Positions 7,280-16,905 of a DNA stretch of 64,000 nt are shown piece by piece. Position numbers and translations under genes: made by a program. This DNA is from Sphingomonadales bacterium (GTDB taxonomy: Bacteria > Pseudomonadota > Alphaproteobacteria > Sphingomonadales > Sphingomonadaceae): assembly GCA_025352685.1 (NCBI GenBank), contig JANXSN010000107.1:27019-91018 (forward strand), written 5' to 3'. Position 1 is the first letter of the stretch; each line of letters opens with the position of its first letter. The notes beneath the pieces are model-generated. The model searched no databases. It worked only from the letters and a program-made list of their open reading frames with translations, and was not told where the DNA came from.

Positions 7280-9103
7280 ATGTGCGGCATTATCGGTATC
7301 GTCGGGCGCGAAAATGTAGCTGATCGGCTGCTCGATGGGCTCAAACGGATGGAATATCGCGGGTATGATTCCGCCGGGATCTGTACAGTTGAGAACAACC
7401 AGCTGATCAGACGCCGCGCGGAAGGCAAGTTGGTTAATCTGGCGCGTGTCCTTGCTGGCGACCCGGCGCCGGGGACGACCGGTATTGCACATACGCGTTG
7501 GGCAACGCACGGCGTGCCGAATACTGCGAATGCACACCCCCATGCGACGCAGGAAGTTGCATTGGTTCACAACGGGATTATCGAAAATTTCAAGACCTTG
7601 CGCGAAGAATTGGAAGGACGGGGGCGGGTCTTCGAAAGTCAGACCGATACAGAAGTTGTCGCGCATCTGGTCAGCGAACAGGTGGAGGCTGGCAAGTCGC
7701 CGCAGGACGCAGTGAAGGCAGTGCTTCCAAGATTGCGCGGCGCTTTTGCGCTTGCCATTGCGTTCCGCCAACATCCCGAAATGCTGATCGGCGCCCGACT
7801 GGGTTCGCCGCTGGTCGTAGGGTTTGGTGAGGGCGAGACCTATCTTGGCTCGGATGCGCTTGCGCTCGCGCCGCTAACCCAGCGGATCGCTTACCTTGAG
7901 GAGGGCGATTGGGTTGTCATTACCCGAGGCGGTGCCGAGATATTTGACGTCGAAAACAATCATGTAAAGCGCGATACCACCTTGTCGGGCGTGTCGGCGG
8001 CGTTGATGGAAAAGGGAAAATTCCGTCACTTCATGCTCAAGGAAATTTACGAACAGCCTACGGTCTTGGCTCAGACCTTGCGCAGCTACCTGCGACCGCT
8101 CGAGGACCAAGTTGGTCTGCCCCAGATGGGCTTCGATCTGTCTTCCATCGACCGCGTCGTCATCGTGGGATGTGGCACCGCTTCTTATGTCGGGATGATC
8201 GGGAAATACTGGATCGAACAGCTGGCGCGCGTCCCTGTCGAGGTCGATGTCGCCTCCGAATACCGCTACCGCGACCCTGTTCTGCTTCCCAACATGCTGG
8301 GAGTCGTCGTGTCGCAATCCGGGGAAACGGCGGACACGTTGGCGGCGCTGCGTCATATGAAGAAAGGTGGTCTGACCACAGCGGGGATCATTAATGTGCC
8401 GACCAGCAGCATGGCCCGCGAGGTCGACCTGTTGCTCCCAACCCATGCTGGCCCCGAAATCGGGGTTGCCTCGACCAAGGCTTTCACGTGTCAGTTGGCG
8501 GTCATGGCGGCGCTCGCGGTCAATCTTGCACGCGCCAAGGGTAAGCTGTCCGGACCCCAAGAGCGCGAGATCGTCCACCACCTGACTGAAGTGCCTGCCG
8601 CAATCAATGCCGCGCTCAGCCACGACGCCGAGATCGAGGCGGTGGCGGGATCGATCGCGAGCGCGCGCGATGTCCTCTACCTTGGGCGTGGTCAGGACTA
8701 CCCTCTCGCTCTTGAGGGGGCGCTCAAGCTCAAGGAAATCAGCTATATTCATGCTGAAGGGTATGCGTCTGGTGAGATGAAGCATGGTCCCATTGCGCTC
8801 ATCGATGAAAACGTTCCGCTAATCGTCATCGCGCCATCCGGGCCGCTGTTCGAAAAGACGGTGAGCAACATGCACGAAGCGATGGCGCGCGGCGCGAAAG
8901 TGGTCCTTATCAGCGATGCAGAGGGAATTGCAGAGGCTGGCGGCGACGCCATGGCGACGATCGAAATGCCGAAGGTTCACCCGTTGATTTCACCGCTCGT
9001 GTACGCTGTTCCCATACAGTTGCTGGCCTATCACGTCGCGGTAGCAAAGGGCACCGACGTCGATCAGCCGCGCAATTTGGCAAAGTCGGTGACGGTGGAG
9101 TGA
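7280..9103 (+). CDS. glmS: glutamine-fructose-6-phosphate aminotransferase (isomerizing)
   Basis: A 607-residue enzyme that starts MCGIIGIVG, so Cys2 is the glutaminase nucleophile after Met removal. The N-terminal class II amidotransferase domain has HTRWATHG and HNGIIENF. Two SIS domains follow (from about 285 and 455) with SQSGETADT, STKAFTCQL and a C-terminal DQPRNLAKSVTVE that closes the active site. It makes glucosamine-6-phosphate, the first step to UDP-GlcNAc. AAAGGT lies 14 bp before the ATG. No glmS ribozyme is seen upstream, as expected outside Gram-positive bacteria. Confidence 0.96.
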   Translation: MCGIIGIVGRENVADRLLDGLKRMEYRGYDSAGICTVENNQLIRRRAEGKLVNLARVLAGDPAPGTTGIAHTRWATHGVPNTANAHPHATQEVALVHNGIIENFKTLREELEGRGRVFESQTDTEVVAHLVSEQVEAGKSPQDAVKAVLPRLRGAFALAIAFRQHPEMLIGARLGSPLVVGFGEGETYLGSDALALAPLTQRIAYLEEGDWVVITRGGAEIFDVENNHVKRDTTLSGVSAALMEKGKFRHFMLKEIYEQPTVLAQTLRSYLRPLEDQVGLPQMGFDLSSIDRVVIVGCGTASYVGMIGKYWIEQLARVPVEVDVASEYRYRDPVLLPNMLGVVVSQSGETADTLAALRHMKKGGLTTAGIINVPTSSMAREVDLLLPTHAGPEIGVASTKAFTCQLAVMAALAVNLARAKGKLSGPQEREIVHHLTEVPAAINAALSHDAEIEAVAGSIASARDVLYLGRGQDYPLALEGALKLKEISYIHAEGYASGEMKHGPIALIDENVPLIVIAPSGPLFEKTVSNMHEAMARGAKVVLISDAEGIAEAGGDAMATIEMPKVHPLISPLVYAVPIQLLAYHVAVAKGTDVDQPRNLAKSVTVE

Positions 9104-9731
9104 CGGCAACCGGTGGCTGCTGCTCCTGCAGCGGATCAAAACAGGTGTTCCCAACGACATCAAGAACCTCCGTCACGGTTTGGTTGTTACACACAGAATT
9201 CCCAAGGGGTTTGGCGAACGGTGAGAGTGAATGGCGCTGGCAGCGGAGGAACGGCGTGGCACTGCCAACAGGATGGCTGCGGCGCGCATGATGCCGGTCT
9301 GCCACGCGAGGCGGCGACTGCTATCACCTATTCGACAGCTGCGGATCGGCAATGGGACGCCACTTACGAACTCGGCATGCGCACGACGGCTGCGGCACCT
9401 GCAATCGCGATGAAGACTCCGATTGCGGCAACATCTCCTTGCCTTTGGCGGCAGCCAGCGCAACGTCGGGGTTCAATGTACGGCAATTTCGGCTTGATCT
9501 CTTGCTCTGTTGCTTCTCTTCGTCGCGACCATCTTGGTCGCCATTGGGCAGAACGCCACTCATCGCTCTGTTCAGGTGCGCCAAGCCAGCTCTGCAGGTC
9601 AGAGCGCTGGTGCAACGATCATGCCGTTTGACGGTCAAAACAGGGAAACGGCACGCCCGCCACGTGATCAAGGACGCGTTCCGCTTGCCCGGACTACCCT
9701 TCACACCCTAGGGTTGGCACAGGGGGCGTGC
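9104..9731 (+). other. 628-bp gap with no gene I can support
   Basis: Between glmS and the MFS gene several open frames exist on both strands (for example 9113-9631 plus, 9364-9615 minus), but none has family motifs, a good ribosome site or balanced composition. One plus frame just after glmS reads RIKTGVPNDIKNLRHG and stops at 9224; it could be the rest of a decayed gene. The minus frame near 9370-9420 has one short hydrophobic run. I see no RNA gene. The last bases hold AGGGGG, the ribosome site of the MFS gene. Confidence 0.5.
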
Positions 9732-11336
9732 ATGACCGATACGACATCAGACGCGGCACCAGGGCCCACCACCCTCGATGCCAAACGCGACCGTTTGGTC
9801 ATCCTGGCGTCGTCACTCGGCACAGTATTCGAATGGTATGACTTTTTTGTCTATGGCATCCTCGCGCCGTTGCTGGGTACCCTATTTTTTCCTTCAACCA
9901 ACGCGACGGCGGCGACCTTGGCCAGCCTTGCCGTATTTGGCGCAGGGTTTGGGGTCCGGCCGGTCGGTGCGTTGGTGTTCGGCTATTTTGGCGATTTGAT
10001 CGGACGCAAATACACCTTCCTGGTCACCATTACGCTGATGGGCGGCGCCACGGCGGCGATTGGCTTTCTCCCGACATACGCCAGTGCAGGAATATGGGCG
10101 ACGGCACTCCTGGTCGGGTTGCGTCTGTTGCAGGGATTGGCGCTCGGCGGTGAATATGGCGGCGCCGCAATTTATGTCGCCGAACACGCCCCCGACCGCA
10201 AGCGTGGTCAATATACCAGCTGGATCCAGGTGTCGGTAGTCGGCGGATTTCTGCTTAGTCTCATCGTCGTGCTGACCTGCCGGCACAACCTGACGAAGGA
10301 AGCGTTCGCAGCATGGGGCTGGAGAATTCCTTTCCTCGCTTCACTCGCGATGCTGGCGATCTCGCTCTACATCCGGATGAAACTGTCCGAGAGCCCCGTG
10401 TTCAAAGCGATGAAGGAAGCGGGCACCGTCTCGCGCAACCCGATCCTCGATTCAATCCGTGAACCTGGCAACCTGGGTCGTGTTCTGGTTGCGCTATTCG
10501 GCGTCGCGGCTGGGCTGACGGTTGTCTATTACACATCGCAATTCGCGACGCTTTCCTTCTTGCGAGACACAGCTCGGCTCGCCGAGGAAGATGCATTGCT
10601 GTACATGGCGATCGGGGCCTGCCTTGCAGCGCCGCTTTACGTGCTATTTGGCGCGCTTAGTGACCGCATTGGTCGCAAGAAGATCTTGCTAACCGGCTAT
10701 GCACTATCCGCACTCTTCGTCTTTCCGATCTTTCACATGATGGCTGATGCGGCCAACCCGGCGCTAGCCCGCGCCAATGCCACGTCGCCGGTCCGACTCG
10801 AATTGCCTGATTGCGACTTCAGTATTTTCGCACCCAGACAGGAACAACCCTGCGCCAAGGCGCTCGGTTATCTCGCCAAGCGCGGGATTGGTTACGAAAA
10901 GGTCACACCTTATGCATCGGGCAGCGTCGCGATCAACGTCGGAAACAAGCGGATCGCCGGCTTCGACGAAAAGACCTATACCGCGGCACTTGTTGCGGCC
11001 GGCTACCCCGACAAAGCCGATAATCGGGAGAAACAACCGTGGAAGATCATTCTCGCCGTCGCACTCATGGTTGGACTTTCGGCGATGACCTACGGACAGG
11101 TCGCCGCAATACTGGTTGAAATGTTTCCCGCCCGTATCCGTTACACGTCAATGTCGGTGCCGTATCATATCGGGTCAGGCTATTTTGGCGGATTCCTGCC
11201 GTTTATCTCACAGCTGATCGTCATCAAGAGCGGCGATCCATATGCCGGGTTGTGGTATACGGTCGTCGTGGTGGTGTTAGCGTTCTTTGTCAGTCTGTTC
11301 TTCCTCGAGGAGCGGGCCGGCGATCCGCTCGATTAA
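9732..11336 (+). CDS. MFS transporter, metabolite:H+ symporter type (ProP/ShiA-like)
   Basis: A 534-residue protein of the major facilitator superfamily. The N-terminus has the EWYDFFVYG motif in helix 1. GYFGDLIGRKYTF is the loop 2-3 signature, and GLALGGEYGGAA in helix 4-5 is typical of the metabolite:H+ symporter group. A second GALSDRIGRKK loop follows in the C-terminal half. Between the helices of the second half there is a hydrophilic stretch of about 90 residues (roughly 340-430) with two cysteines, larger than in ProP and probably periplasmic. Substrate is not predictable; dicarboxylates, proline/betaine or shikimate are all seen in this group. The ATG at 9732 has AGGGGG at 9 bp; upstream in-frame codons lack MFS similarity. 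Confidence 0.85.
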   Translation: MTDTTSDAAPGPTTLDAKRDRLVILASSLGTVFEWYDFFVYGILAPLLGTLFFPSTNATAATLASLAVFGAGFGVRPVGALVFGYFGDLIGRKYTFLVTITLMGGATAAIGFLPTYASAGIWATALLVGLRLLQGLALGGEYGGAAIYVAEHAPDRKRGQYTSWIQVSVVGGFLLSLIVVLTCRHNLTKEAFAAWGWRIPFLASLAMLAISLYIRMKLSESPVFKAMKEAGTVSRNPILDSIREPGNLGRVLVALFGVAAGLTVVYYTSQFATLSFLRDTARLAEEDALLYMAIGACLAAPLYVLFGALSDRIGRKKILLTGYALSALFVFPIFHMMADAANPALARANATSPVRLELPDCDFSIFAPRQEQPCAKALGYLAKRGIGYEKVTPYASGSVAINVGNKRIAGFDEKTYTAALVAAGYPDKADNREKQPWKIILAVALMVGLSAMTYGQVAAILVEMFPARIRYTSMSVPYHIGSGYFGGFLPFISQLIVIKSGDPYAGLWYTVVVVVLAFFVSLFFLEERAGDPLD

Positions 11337-11345
11337 CTGCCGCCG

Positions 11346-12362
11346 GTGGATGATCCCCTGCGCCTGCGCCTCGACGGCAATGCGTTGACCGCGAACTGGC
11401 GTTGGTTGGCGATGAGAAGCGGTCCTGCGGCGTGTGGAGCTGCGGTTAAAGCCGATGGTTATGGTCTCGGCGCTCGAGCCGTCGTTCGGCGGCTGTCGCT
11501 GGCAGGATGTCGCGATTTTTTTGTGGCCAATTGGGGCGAGGTTGCGGGAATTTCGCCGATTGTTCCCGACAGCGGTGTGTCAGTCCTTCATGGCATTCGG
11601 CCGGACGACATGCCCTATGCTTTGCGCACGTCGGCCCGCCCCGTGCTCAATACACCCGAACAAGTCGTTCGCTGGCGACTTACCCAACGACCCTGCGATG
11701 TGATGATTGACACCGGCATGAACCGGCTGGGTCTGTCGGTGCAGGATGTGGCCGACGGCGTACTCGACGGGCTCGAGATCGATACGCTGATGAGTCACCT
11801 TGCCTGTGCCGATGAGGACAGCCCCATGAACGCAGCCCAGTTGGCAGCATTCAGTGCCATCAAAGCGTCCGCGCGACGCCGAAGTTTGGCCAACTCGGCG
11901 GGCATTTGTCTCGGGAACAGTTATACCTTCGATCTGACCCGCCCCGGTCTCGCGCTCTATGGCGGAATCCCGCGAAGCGAAGCGGTTGGACATATCAAGC
12001 AAGTGGCCTTCCCCGAAGCGCAGGTCGTACAGGTGCGCTGTGTCAGAGCAGGCGACAGTGTTGGTTACGGGGCGAGCTTTGTGGCACCGAGCGACACCGA
12101 TGTGGCGATCCTCAACATCGGCTATGCCGATGGCTATCTGCGCGGGTTTGCGGGCGCCGGAACATGCGGGCAAGGGCGGTTCCCAGTACTCGGCCGCGTA
12201 TCGATGGATCTTGTCGCGGTCGACGTCAGCGGCAGTGACGTGGGCGAGGGAGACTGGGTCAGTGTCGATTACGATTTGCCAGCTGCCAGCGCGGCGTCGG
12301 GATTGTCACAATATGAACTGCTGACCGGGCTTGGCGCGAGATACGAGCGTCGAGGGTTTTAG
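11346..12362 (+). CDS. alr: alanine racemase
   Basis: A 338-residue fold type III PLP enzyme. The N-terminal barrel begins with [11 protein letters not shown], where Lys35 binds [13 protein letters not shown] is in the barrel, and the C-terminal domain has SVGYGASF with the catalytic Tyr and [23 protein letters not shown] is also family-typical. It makes D-alanine for peptidoglycan, which suits the glmU/glmS neighbourhood. The start is GTG at 11346, 9 bp after the MFS gene, so the two may be cotranscribed. Its TAG stop overlaps the TAA of the convergent thiolase gene. It is a little shorter than many Alr proteins (about 350-370) but has all key motifs. Confidence 0.92.
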   Translation: MDDPLRLRLDGNALTANWRWLAMRSGPAACGAAVKADGYGLGARAVVRRLSLAGCRDFFVANWGEVAGISPIVPDSGVSVLHGIRPDDMPYALRTSARPVLNTPEQVVRWRLTQRPCDVMIDTGMNRLGLSVQDVADGVLDGLEIDTLMSHLACADEDSPMNAAQLAAFSAIKASARRRSLANSAGICLGNSYTFDLTRPGLALYGGIPRSEAVGHIKQVAFPEAQVVQVRCVRAGDSVGYGASFVAPSDTDVAILNIGYADGYLRGFAGAGTCGQGRFPVLGRVSMDLVAVDVSGSDVGEGDWVSVDYDLPAASAASGLSQYELLTGLGARYERRGF

Positions 12363-13534
12363 CCCCGCTCGACGGCCAGCGCGACGCCCATGCCGCCGCC
12401 GATGCATAAAGTTGCGAGGCCCCGCTTGGCATTGCGACGACCCATTTCGTGCAGCAGTGTTGTCAGGACACGCGCACCACTCGCGCCGATCGGGTGCCCG
12501 ATGGCGATGGCGCCCCCGTTGACATTGACCTTGTCCGGATCCCAACCGAGTGCCTTGCCGACGGCCAGCGCCTGTGCGGCAAACGCCTCGTTAGCTTCAA
12601 TCAGGTCGAGATCGGCGATCGACCATCCGGCGCGTTCAAGTGCGCGCCGCGTTGCCGGCACAGGGCCGATTCCCATGATCGACGGATCGACGCCCGCGCT
12701 TGCCCATCCGGCGATCCGGGCGAGAATAGGGGAGCCACGCCGAGCGGCCTCGTCAGCGGACATGAGCACAAGAGCTGCTGCGCCATCGTTGAGGCCGCTG
12801 GCATTGGCCGCCGTAACCGTGCCATCCTTTTTGAAGGCGGGACGAAGACCGGCGAGCGATTCAACAGTCACGCCGTCGCGAATAAACTCATCGCTCTCAA
12901 CGATTGTGTCCCCCTTGCGGCCCTTGATCGTCACGGCAGCAATTTCGTCGCGGAAAATTCCGTTGGCGCGCGCCGCGGAGGCCAGGTTTTGCGATCGCGC
13001 AGCAAAGCTGTCCTGCATCTCGCGTGTGATCTGATACTGTTCGGCCAGGTTTTCGGCGGTGATGCCCATATGATAACCATTGAAGACATCGGTGAGGCCG
13101 TCCTTGATCATGGTATCGACGAGCTCAAGATTACCCATCTTTGCCCCGGCGCGCAGTGATTGGGCGTGAGGGCTGAGCGACATGCTTTCTTGGCCGCCCG
13201 CGACGACGATGCTTGCGTCGCCAGCCTTGATCGCCTGCATTGCCAGCGCGACTGCGCGCAACCCGGATCCGCAGACCTGGTTAATGCCGAATGCCGAGAC
13301 TTCCTTGGGAATGCCGGCAGCCATCGATGCCTGCCGCGCCGGATTTTGGCCTTGGGCTGCGGTCAGTACCTGGCCGAGGATGACATCGGATATTTCCGCC
13401 GGAGCAACGCCTGCGCTCTCCAGCGCGGCAACGATGGCAACGCGCCCAAGTTCGTGCGCAGGTACCGAAGCGAAGCTGCCGAGAAAGCTGCCGACCGGCG
13501 TGCGCCGGGCAGCGGTAATGACGACGTCGCTCAT
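12359..13534 (-). CDS. phaA: acetyl-CoA acetyltransferase (thiolase, PHA pathway)
   Basis: A 391-residue thiolase. The acyl-accepting cysteine is Cys88 in [11 protein letters not shown], followed by GGQESMS. Near the C-terminus are [21 protein letters not shown] with the catalytic His, and LCIGGGMG with the second Cys. It condenses two acetyl-CoA to acetoacetyl-CoA. Its divergent partner is phaR, the regulator of polyhydroxyalkanoate granules, so a role in PHA synthesis is the best guess; atoB would be the alternative name. The frame extends upstream to 13729, but the family start [13 protein letters not shown] is ATG at 13534. Confidence 0.9.
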   Translation of the reverse strand: MSDVVITAARRTPVGSFLGSFASVPAHELGRVAIVAALESAGVAPAEISDVILGQVLTAAQGQNPARQASMAAGIPKEVSAFGINQVCGSGLRAVALAMQAIKAGDASIVVAGGQESMSLSPHAQSLRAGAKMGNLELVDTMIKDGLTDVFNGYHMGITAENLAEQYQITREMQDSFAARSQNLASAARANGIFRDEIAAVTIKGRKGDTIVESDEFIRDGVTVESLAGLRPAFKKDGTVTAANASGLNDGAAALVLMSADEAARRGSPILARIAGWASAGVDPSIMGIGPVPATRRALERAGWSIADLDLIEANEAFAAQALAVGKALGWDPDKVNVNGGAIAIGHPIGASGARVLTTLLHEMGRRNAKRGLATLCIGGGMGVALAVERG

Positions 13535-13580
13535 ATCAGGCTCTCCACGCGCATAATGTCGAGGTTCTTTACGCAATCGC

Positions 13581-13618
13581 ATGCTGCAATGCCACACTGA
13601 TGTGTTGCTGTGCAGCAT
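13581..13618. promoter_or_regulatory. 38-bp dyad between phaA and phaR, candidate PhaR operator
   Basis: The outer arms ATGCTGCA (13581-13588) and TGCAGCAT (13611-13618) are a perfect 8-bp inverted repeat. Inner pairs GC/GC and CACA-like/TGTG-like continue the symmetry, giving 14 of 19 pairs matched around one centre. It lies in the divergent space, 47 bp from the phaA start and 44 bp from the phaR start. PhaR proteins of alphaproteobacteria are known to bind TGC/GCA-rich dyads, including their own promoters. The operator role is inferred; a hairpin in a leader RNA is the alternative. Confidence 0.5.
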
Positions 13619-13661
13619 AGCGGCGTGTAGGGAGTTTTTTTCCCGTCGAGGACTCCGAGAT

Positions 13662-14207
13662 ATGGCCCGCCCGGCACTGAGCGATGACGGCAGCGAAAAG
13701 CCGTCCGTTATTGTAAAAAAATATGCCAACCGTCGTCTCTATAACACCGAAACGTCGAGCTATATTACTTTGGAGCACCTTGCGGCGCTGACCCGAGAAG
13801 GGCGCGAGTTCAAAGTGCTGGACGCCAAAACCGACGAGGACATCACGCATAGCGTTTTGACCCAGATCATCATGGACGAGGAAAGCCGCGGCGCAACATT
13901 GCTGCCGCCGACCTTTCTTCGCCAGCTTATTTCCATGTATGGCGATTCGATGCAGGCCATGGTGCCGCAATATCTTGAAGCGTCAATGGATGCATTCCGT
14001 TTGAATCAGACGAAGTTCAACGATGCCATGAAGACTGCCTTCACCGGTGGCCCTTTTGCTGAGATGGCCAAGCGAAACATGGAAATGTTTCAGGCCGCGA
14101 CGAGTGCATTCGTGCCCGGAAGCAAGGCTGAGAAGGCGAACGAGGTTGCCGCGTTAAAAGCACAAATAGCCGAGCTTCAAGCTAAGGTGGACAAGCTCGG
14201 GAACTGA
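13662..14207 (+). CDS. phaR: polyhydroxyalkanoate synthesis repressor PhaR
   Basis: A 181-residue protein. The N-terminal DNA-binding and PHA-binding region is clear: [20 protein letters not shown], then [18 protein letters not shown]. The middle holds the granule-associated part with [13 protein letters not shown]. The C-terminus has a run of Met/Phe-rich helix and then a short coiled coil ([17 protein letters not shown]). PhaR senses PHA granules and represses phasin and its own gene. The frame is open upstream to 13581, but ATG at 13662 begins the conserved protein. It diverges from phaA around a dyad that may be its own operator. Confidence 0.92.
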   Translation: MARPALSDDGSEKPSVIVKKYANRRLYNTETSSYITLEHLAALTREGREFKVLDAKTDEDITHSVLTQIIMDEESRGATLLPPTFLRQLISMYGDSMQAMVPQYLEASMDAFRLNQTKFNDAMKTAFTGGPFAEMAKRNMEMFQAATSAFVPGSKAEKANEVAALKAQIAELQAKVDKLGN

Positions 14208-15041
14208 CTACTTCCGCGGTTTGATGAACTTCAAAGTCATCCGGTCGCTTTCGCCGATCGCAGCGTAGCGCGCACGATCGATATCCTTGTCCGCGTAGGT
14301 GGGGGGAAGGGTCCAGACACCATTGGGATAGTTGTGCGTATCGCGCGGGTTCGCATTGATCTCGCTCGCGCCTGCCAGCAGAAAGCCCGCCTTTGTCGCG
14401 AGCATGCGGATGGTCGAGACTTTCATGTAGCCACTCGACTGTTCAAGGGCCGAGTCCATAGCTTCGGGGAGCCGATGATCCTCGATACCAAGTACGCCGC
14501 CTGGCTTCAGCATCGCGTAAATTTCGCGAAATGCAGCTTCGGCATAATTGCGCTTGTCATTTGTGAGATAGCCCATTTGCCAATTATGAACGTTTCGGAA
14601 AGTCAGCACGGCATCGACTGAGCCCGAAGCGACGCTGGCACCGCCCAGCGCAAGGGGGAAGTTTGCGCGCCCGACCTTCCGGTAAGCAGCCGGATCGGCA
14701 TCAAGCTTTTTACCAATACTGGCGGTCGCGGCGCCCGGTGGCGTAGCGACGATGAGGTGTCCCTGATCGCGCAAATAAGGCGCCAGAATCTCGGTATACC
14801 ATCCACCGCCTGGCCATATCTCGACGACCGTGTCTGTTGGCTTTACGCCGAAGAAAGTAAGCGTTGCGGCTGGGTTGCGGTATTTGTCGCGTGCGACGTT
14901 GACTGCCGTGCGCGTGGGTGCTGCAACGGCTGCAGCAAGCTCTGTCTTTACCGAGGGTATCGCCGTTTTGGCGCTTGACGAGACGGTTGCAAACGGTCCG
15001 GTACCCATGACGAGCAAGACAGTGATCAAAAATCGGCGCAT
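14208..15041 (-). CDS. exported class I SAM-dependent methyltransferase-like protein
   Basis: A 277-residue protein with a signal peptide (MRRFLITVLLVMG..., cleavage likely near ATVSSSA). The methyltransferase core has VVEIWPGGGWYTEIL as motif I, and LKPGGVLGIEDHR in the position of the post-I/motif III strand. This belongs to the group annotated as predicted methyltransferase of the periplasm (COG4798-like). Whether it binds SAM outside the cytoplasm is unknown. Start chosen at ATG 15041 because the signal begins there; the frame is open to 15107. It ends 1 bp after phaR on the opposite strand, and lies downstream of cpaF with a 96-bp gap. Confidence 0.75.
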   Translation of the reverse strand: MRRFLITVLLVMGTGPFATVSSSAKTAIPSVKTELAAAVAAPTRTAVNVARDKYRNPAATLTFFGVKPTDTVVEIWPGGGWYTEILAPYLRDQGHLIVATPPGAATASIGKKLDADPAAYRKVGRANFPLALGGASVASGSVDAVLTFRNVHNWQMGYLTNDKRNYAEAAFREIYAMLKPGGVLGIEDHRLPEAMDSALEQSSGYMKVSTIRMLATKAGFLLAGASEINANPRDTHNYPNGVWTLPPTYADKDIDRARYAAIGESDRMTLKFIKPRK

Positions 15042-15137
15042 GAAAAGATCTCCGCGAGCAAGAAGAATTTGAACGACCAGGATGCGACGCGGCAGCGCCC
15101 GATGCAAGCCATGCTGACGACGACGGCGCGTTAGATT

Positions 15138-16670
15138 TTACAGGCAAGCTTCGAGGAACGGCTGGTCGAAGCCATATTGTTTGGCTTTTTCCAGCGTATA
15201 GGGGCGCAGGCCCATCGCCCGATATTCGCCGATGATCTTGCCGTCGGCATCTTCGTCGAGATATTCGAATTTGAAGAGCTGCTGCGTTACGATCACGGGA
15301 CCCTCCATACCGATGACTTCGGTAATGTCGGTCACGCGGCGCGAACCGTCGCGCAGGCGTTTAACCTGTACGATGAGATCGACTGAATCGGCGATCTGGC
15401 GCGAAATCGCTTCCTTGGGCATCTTGATGTCGCCCATCATCACCATGTTTTCCATACGCGCTATCGCTTCGCGCGGGGAGTTCGAGTGAAGCGTACACAT
15501 TGATCCGTCATGGCCGGTGTTCATGGCAGCGAGCATGTCGAAACACTCCGAGCCGCGAATTTCGCCCAAGATGATGCGATCTGGGCGCATACGCAAGGCG
15601 TTGATGACAAGATCCCGGATCGTGATAGCGCCGTGTCCCTCGAGGTTTGCGGGACGCGTTTCGAGCGGCAGCCAGTGCGGCTGCTGGAGACGAAGTTCGG
15701 CTGCATCCTCGATCGTGAGCACCCGTTCGCCCGGATCGATCATTTTCGACAGAGCGTTGAGCATTGTGGTTTTACCCGAGCCCGTTCCCCCCGAAATGAC
15801 GATATTGAAACGGGCTGCACCAGCAATTTTGAGTGCGGTTGCCATCTTGTCGCTCATCGACCCGCCCTTGGCCATCATGTCGAGCGTAATCGGTTTGGCA
15901 GAGAACTTACGAATGGAGATCGCGGTCCCGCGCAACGAAAGCGGCGGGACAATGACGTTGACACGTGAGCCGTCTTTCAACCGGGCATCGGCAAGTGGCG
16001 TCGTTTGATCGACCCGCCGACCGACCGAGTTGCAGATCCGTTGCGCAATCTGGAAGAGATGTTCTTCATCGCGAAACTGGATTGGCGCGATCGTCAGCTT
16101 GCCTTTCCGTTCGATGTAGGTTTGGTCCGGGCCGTTGACCATGATATCGGTAATTGTCGGATCGTTAAGCAGCTCTTCGAGAGGTCCGAGACCCAAAAGC
16201 TCGTCAACTAATACCTTTTCGAGCGCGAACTGCTCACGACGGTTGAGTGTGAATTTGAGCTCTGCGAGCACTTCGCCGATGATCGGGCGGAACTCTTCGG
16301 CCAGTTCGTCCTTATTGAGCGTCGCCGCTGCTTCGGGATCAATGCGTTCGAGCAGGCGCGGTAGCACCTGCTCCTTGATCTTGTGCACGCTTGCCTCAAA
16401 GCCTTCGGCCCTCGGCTGAATTTCCATTTCGCTATTCTGGCGTTCCGACAGCCGTGCCATCGCGTCCGACATTGGCGTCGATGGACCGTTTTGTTCCATC
16501 TCCGCGGCATGGAACGATCGAGGATCGATCGGTGGGAACTGACTTCCGCCGTCAAGTGCGGAAGGGGCGGGAGCGGCGCCGCCTGGACCCTGCATAGGAC
16601 GCGCAACGCCAAACGCAGGCCGGGAGGGACCCGTGCCGCCAATACCGCCGCGTTTGCCGAATGCACTCAT
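15138..16670 (-). CDS. cpaF: CpaF/TadA-type secretion ATPase
   Basis: A 510-residue type II/IV secretion ATPase. The first 110 residues are low-complexity, rich in Gly, Pro and Ala. The all-alpha and N-terminal domains follow, with ILGLGPLEELL-like and DITDIMVNGP-like segments. The ATPase core has the Walker A SGGTGSGKTT, the Asp box TIEDAAELRL, the Walker B ILGEIRGSE and the His box DGSMCTLHSN. In other alphaproteobacteria it powers the Tad/Flp pilus. No other cpa or tad gene is in this window, so here it is solitary. A different type IV filament system cannot be excluded. Confidence 0.88.
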   Translation of the reverse strand: MSAFGKRGGIGGTGPSRPAFGVARPMQGPGGAAPAPSALDGGSQFPPIDPRSFHAAEMEQNGPSTPMSDAMARLSERQNSEMEIQPRAEGFEASVHKIKEQVLPRLLERIDPEAAATLNKDELAEEFRPIIGEVLAELKFTLNRREQFALEKVLVDELLGLGPLEELLNDPTITDIMVNGPDQTYIERKGKLTIAPIQFRDEEHLFQIAQRICNSVGRRVDQTTPLADARLKDGSRVNVIVPPLSLRGTAISIRKFSAKPITLDMMAKGGSMSDKMATALKIAGAARFNIVISGGTGSGKTTMLNALSKMIDPGERVLTIEDAAELRLQQPHWLPLETRPANLEGHGAITIRDLVINALRMRPDRIILGEIRGSECFDMLAAMNTGHDGSMCTLHSNSPREAIARMENMVMMGDIKMPKEAISRQIADSVDLIVQVKRLRDGSRRVTDITEVIGMEGPVIVTQQLFKFEYLDEDADGKIIGEYRAMGLRPYTLEKAKQYGFDQPFLEACL

Positions 16671-16905
16671 CTATCTGTCCCGTAACAAGGGTATCCACTC
16701 AACACTGTGTGGCTAGATAGGGTGAATAACGAGTAAACTTTGAAGAAAAGCTAATCGTTTGAACGCTTGTGACGGTGCAGGGGCGCGCTTGGATGCACTG
16801 ATCGGACGCTAGGCAACCGCGATGCGTCAATTTCGGCGGTAGGCCGCAACGGAACCCAGCCTCGGACGCTCTTCCCGCTGCCCCACACACCGCAGGAGAC
16901 CTCCG

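Noticed and set aside
7874..8785. 303-codon minus-strand frame opposite glmS
   Set aside because: Shadow frame; glmS has all its motifs on the other strand.
9113..9631. 172-codon plus frame in the glmS-MFS gap
   Set aside because: Composition is odd (Cys, Arg, Ser rich), no ribosome site, overlaps the open frame upstream of the MFS gene.
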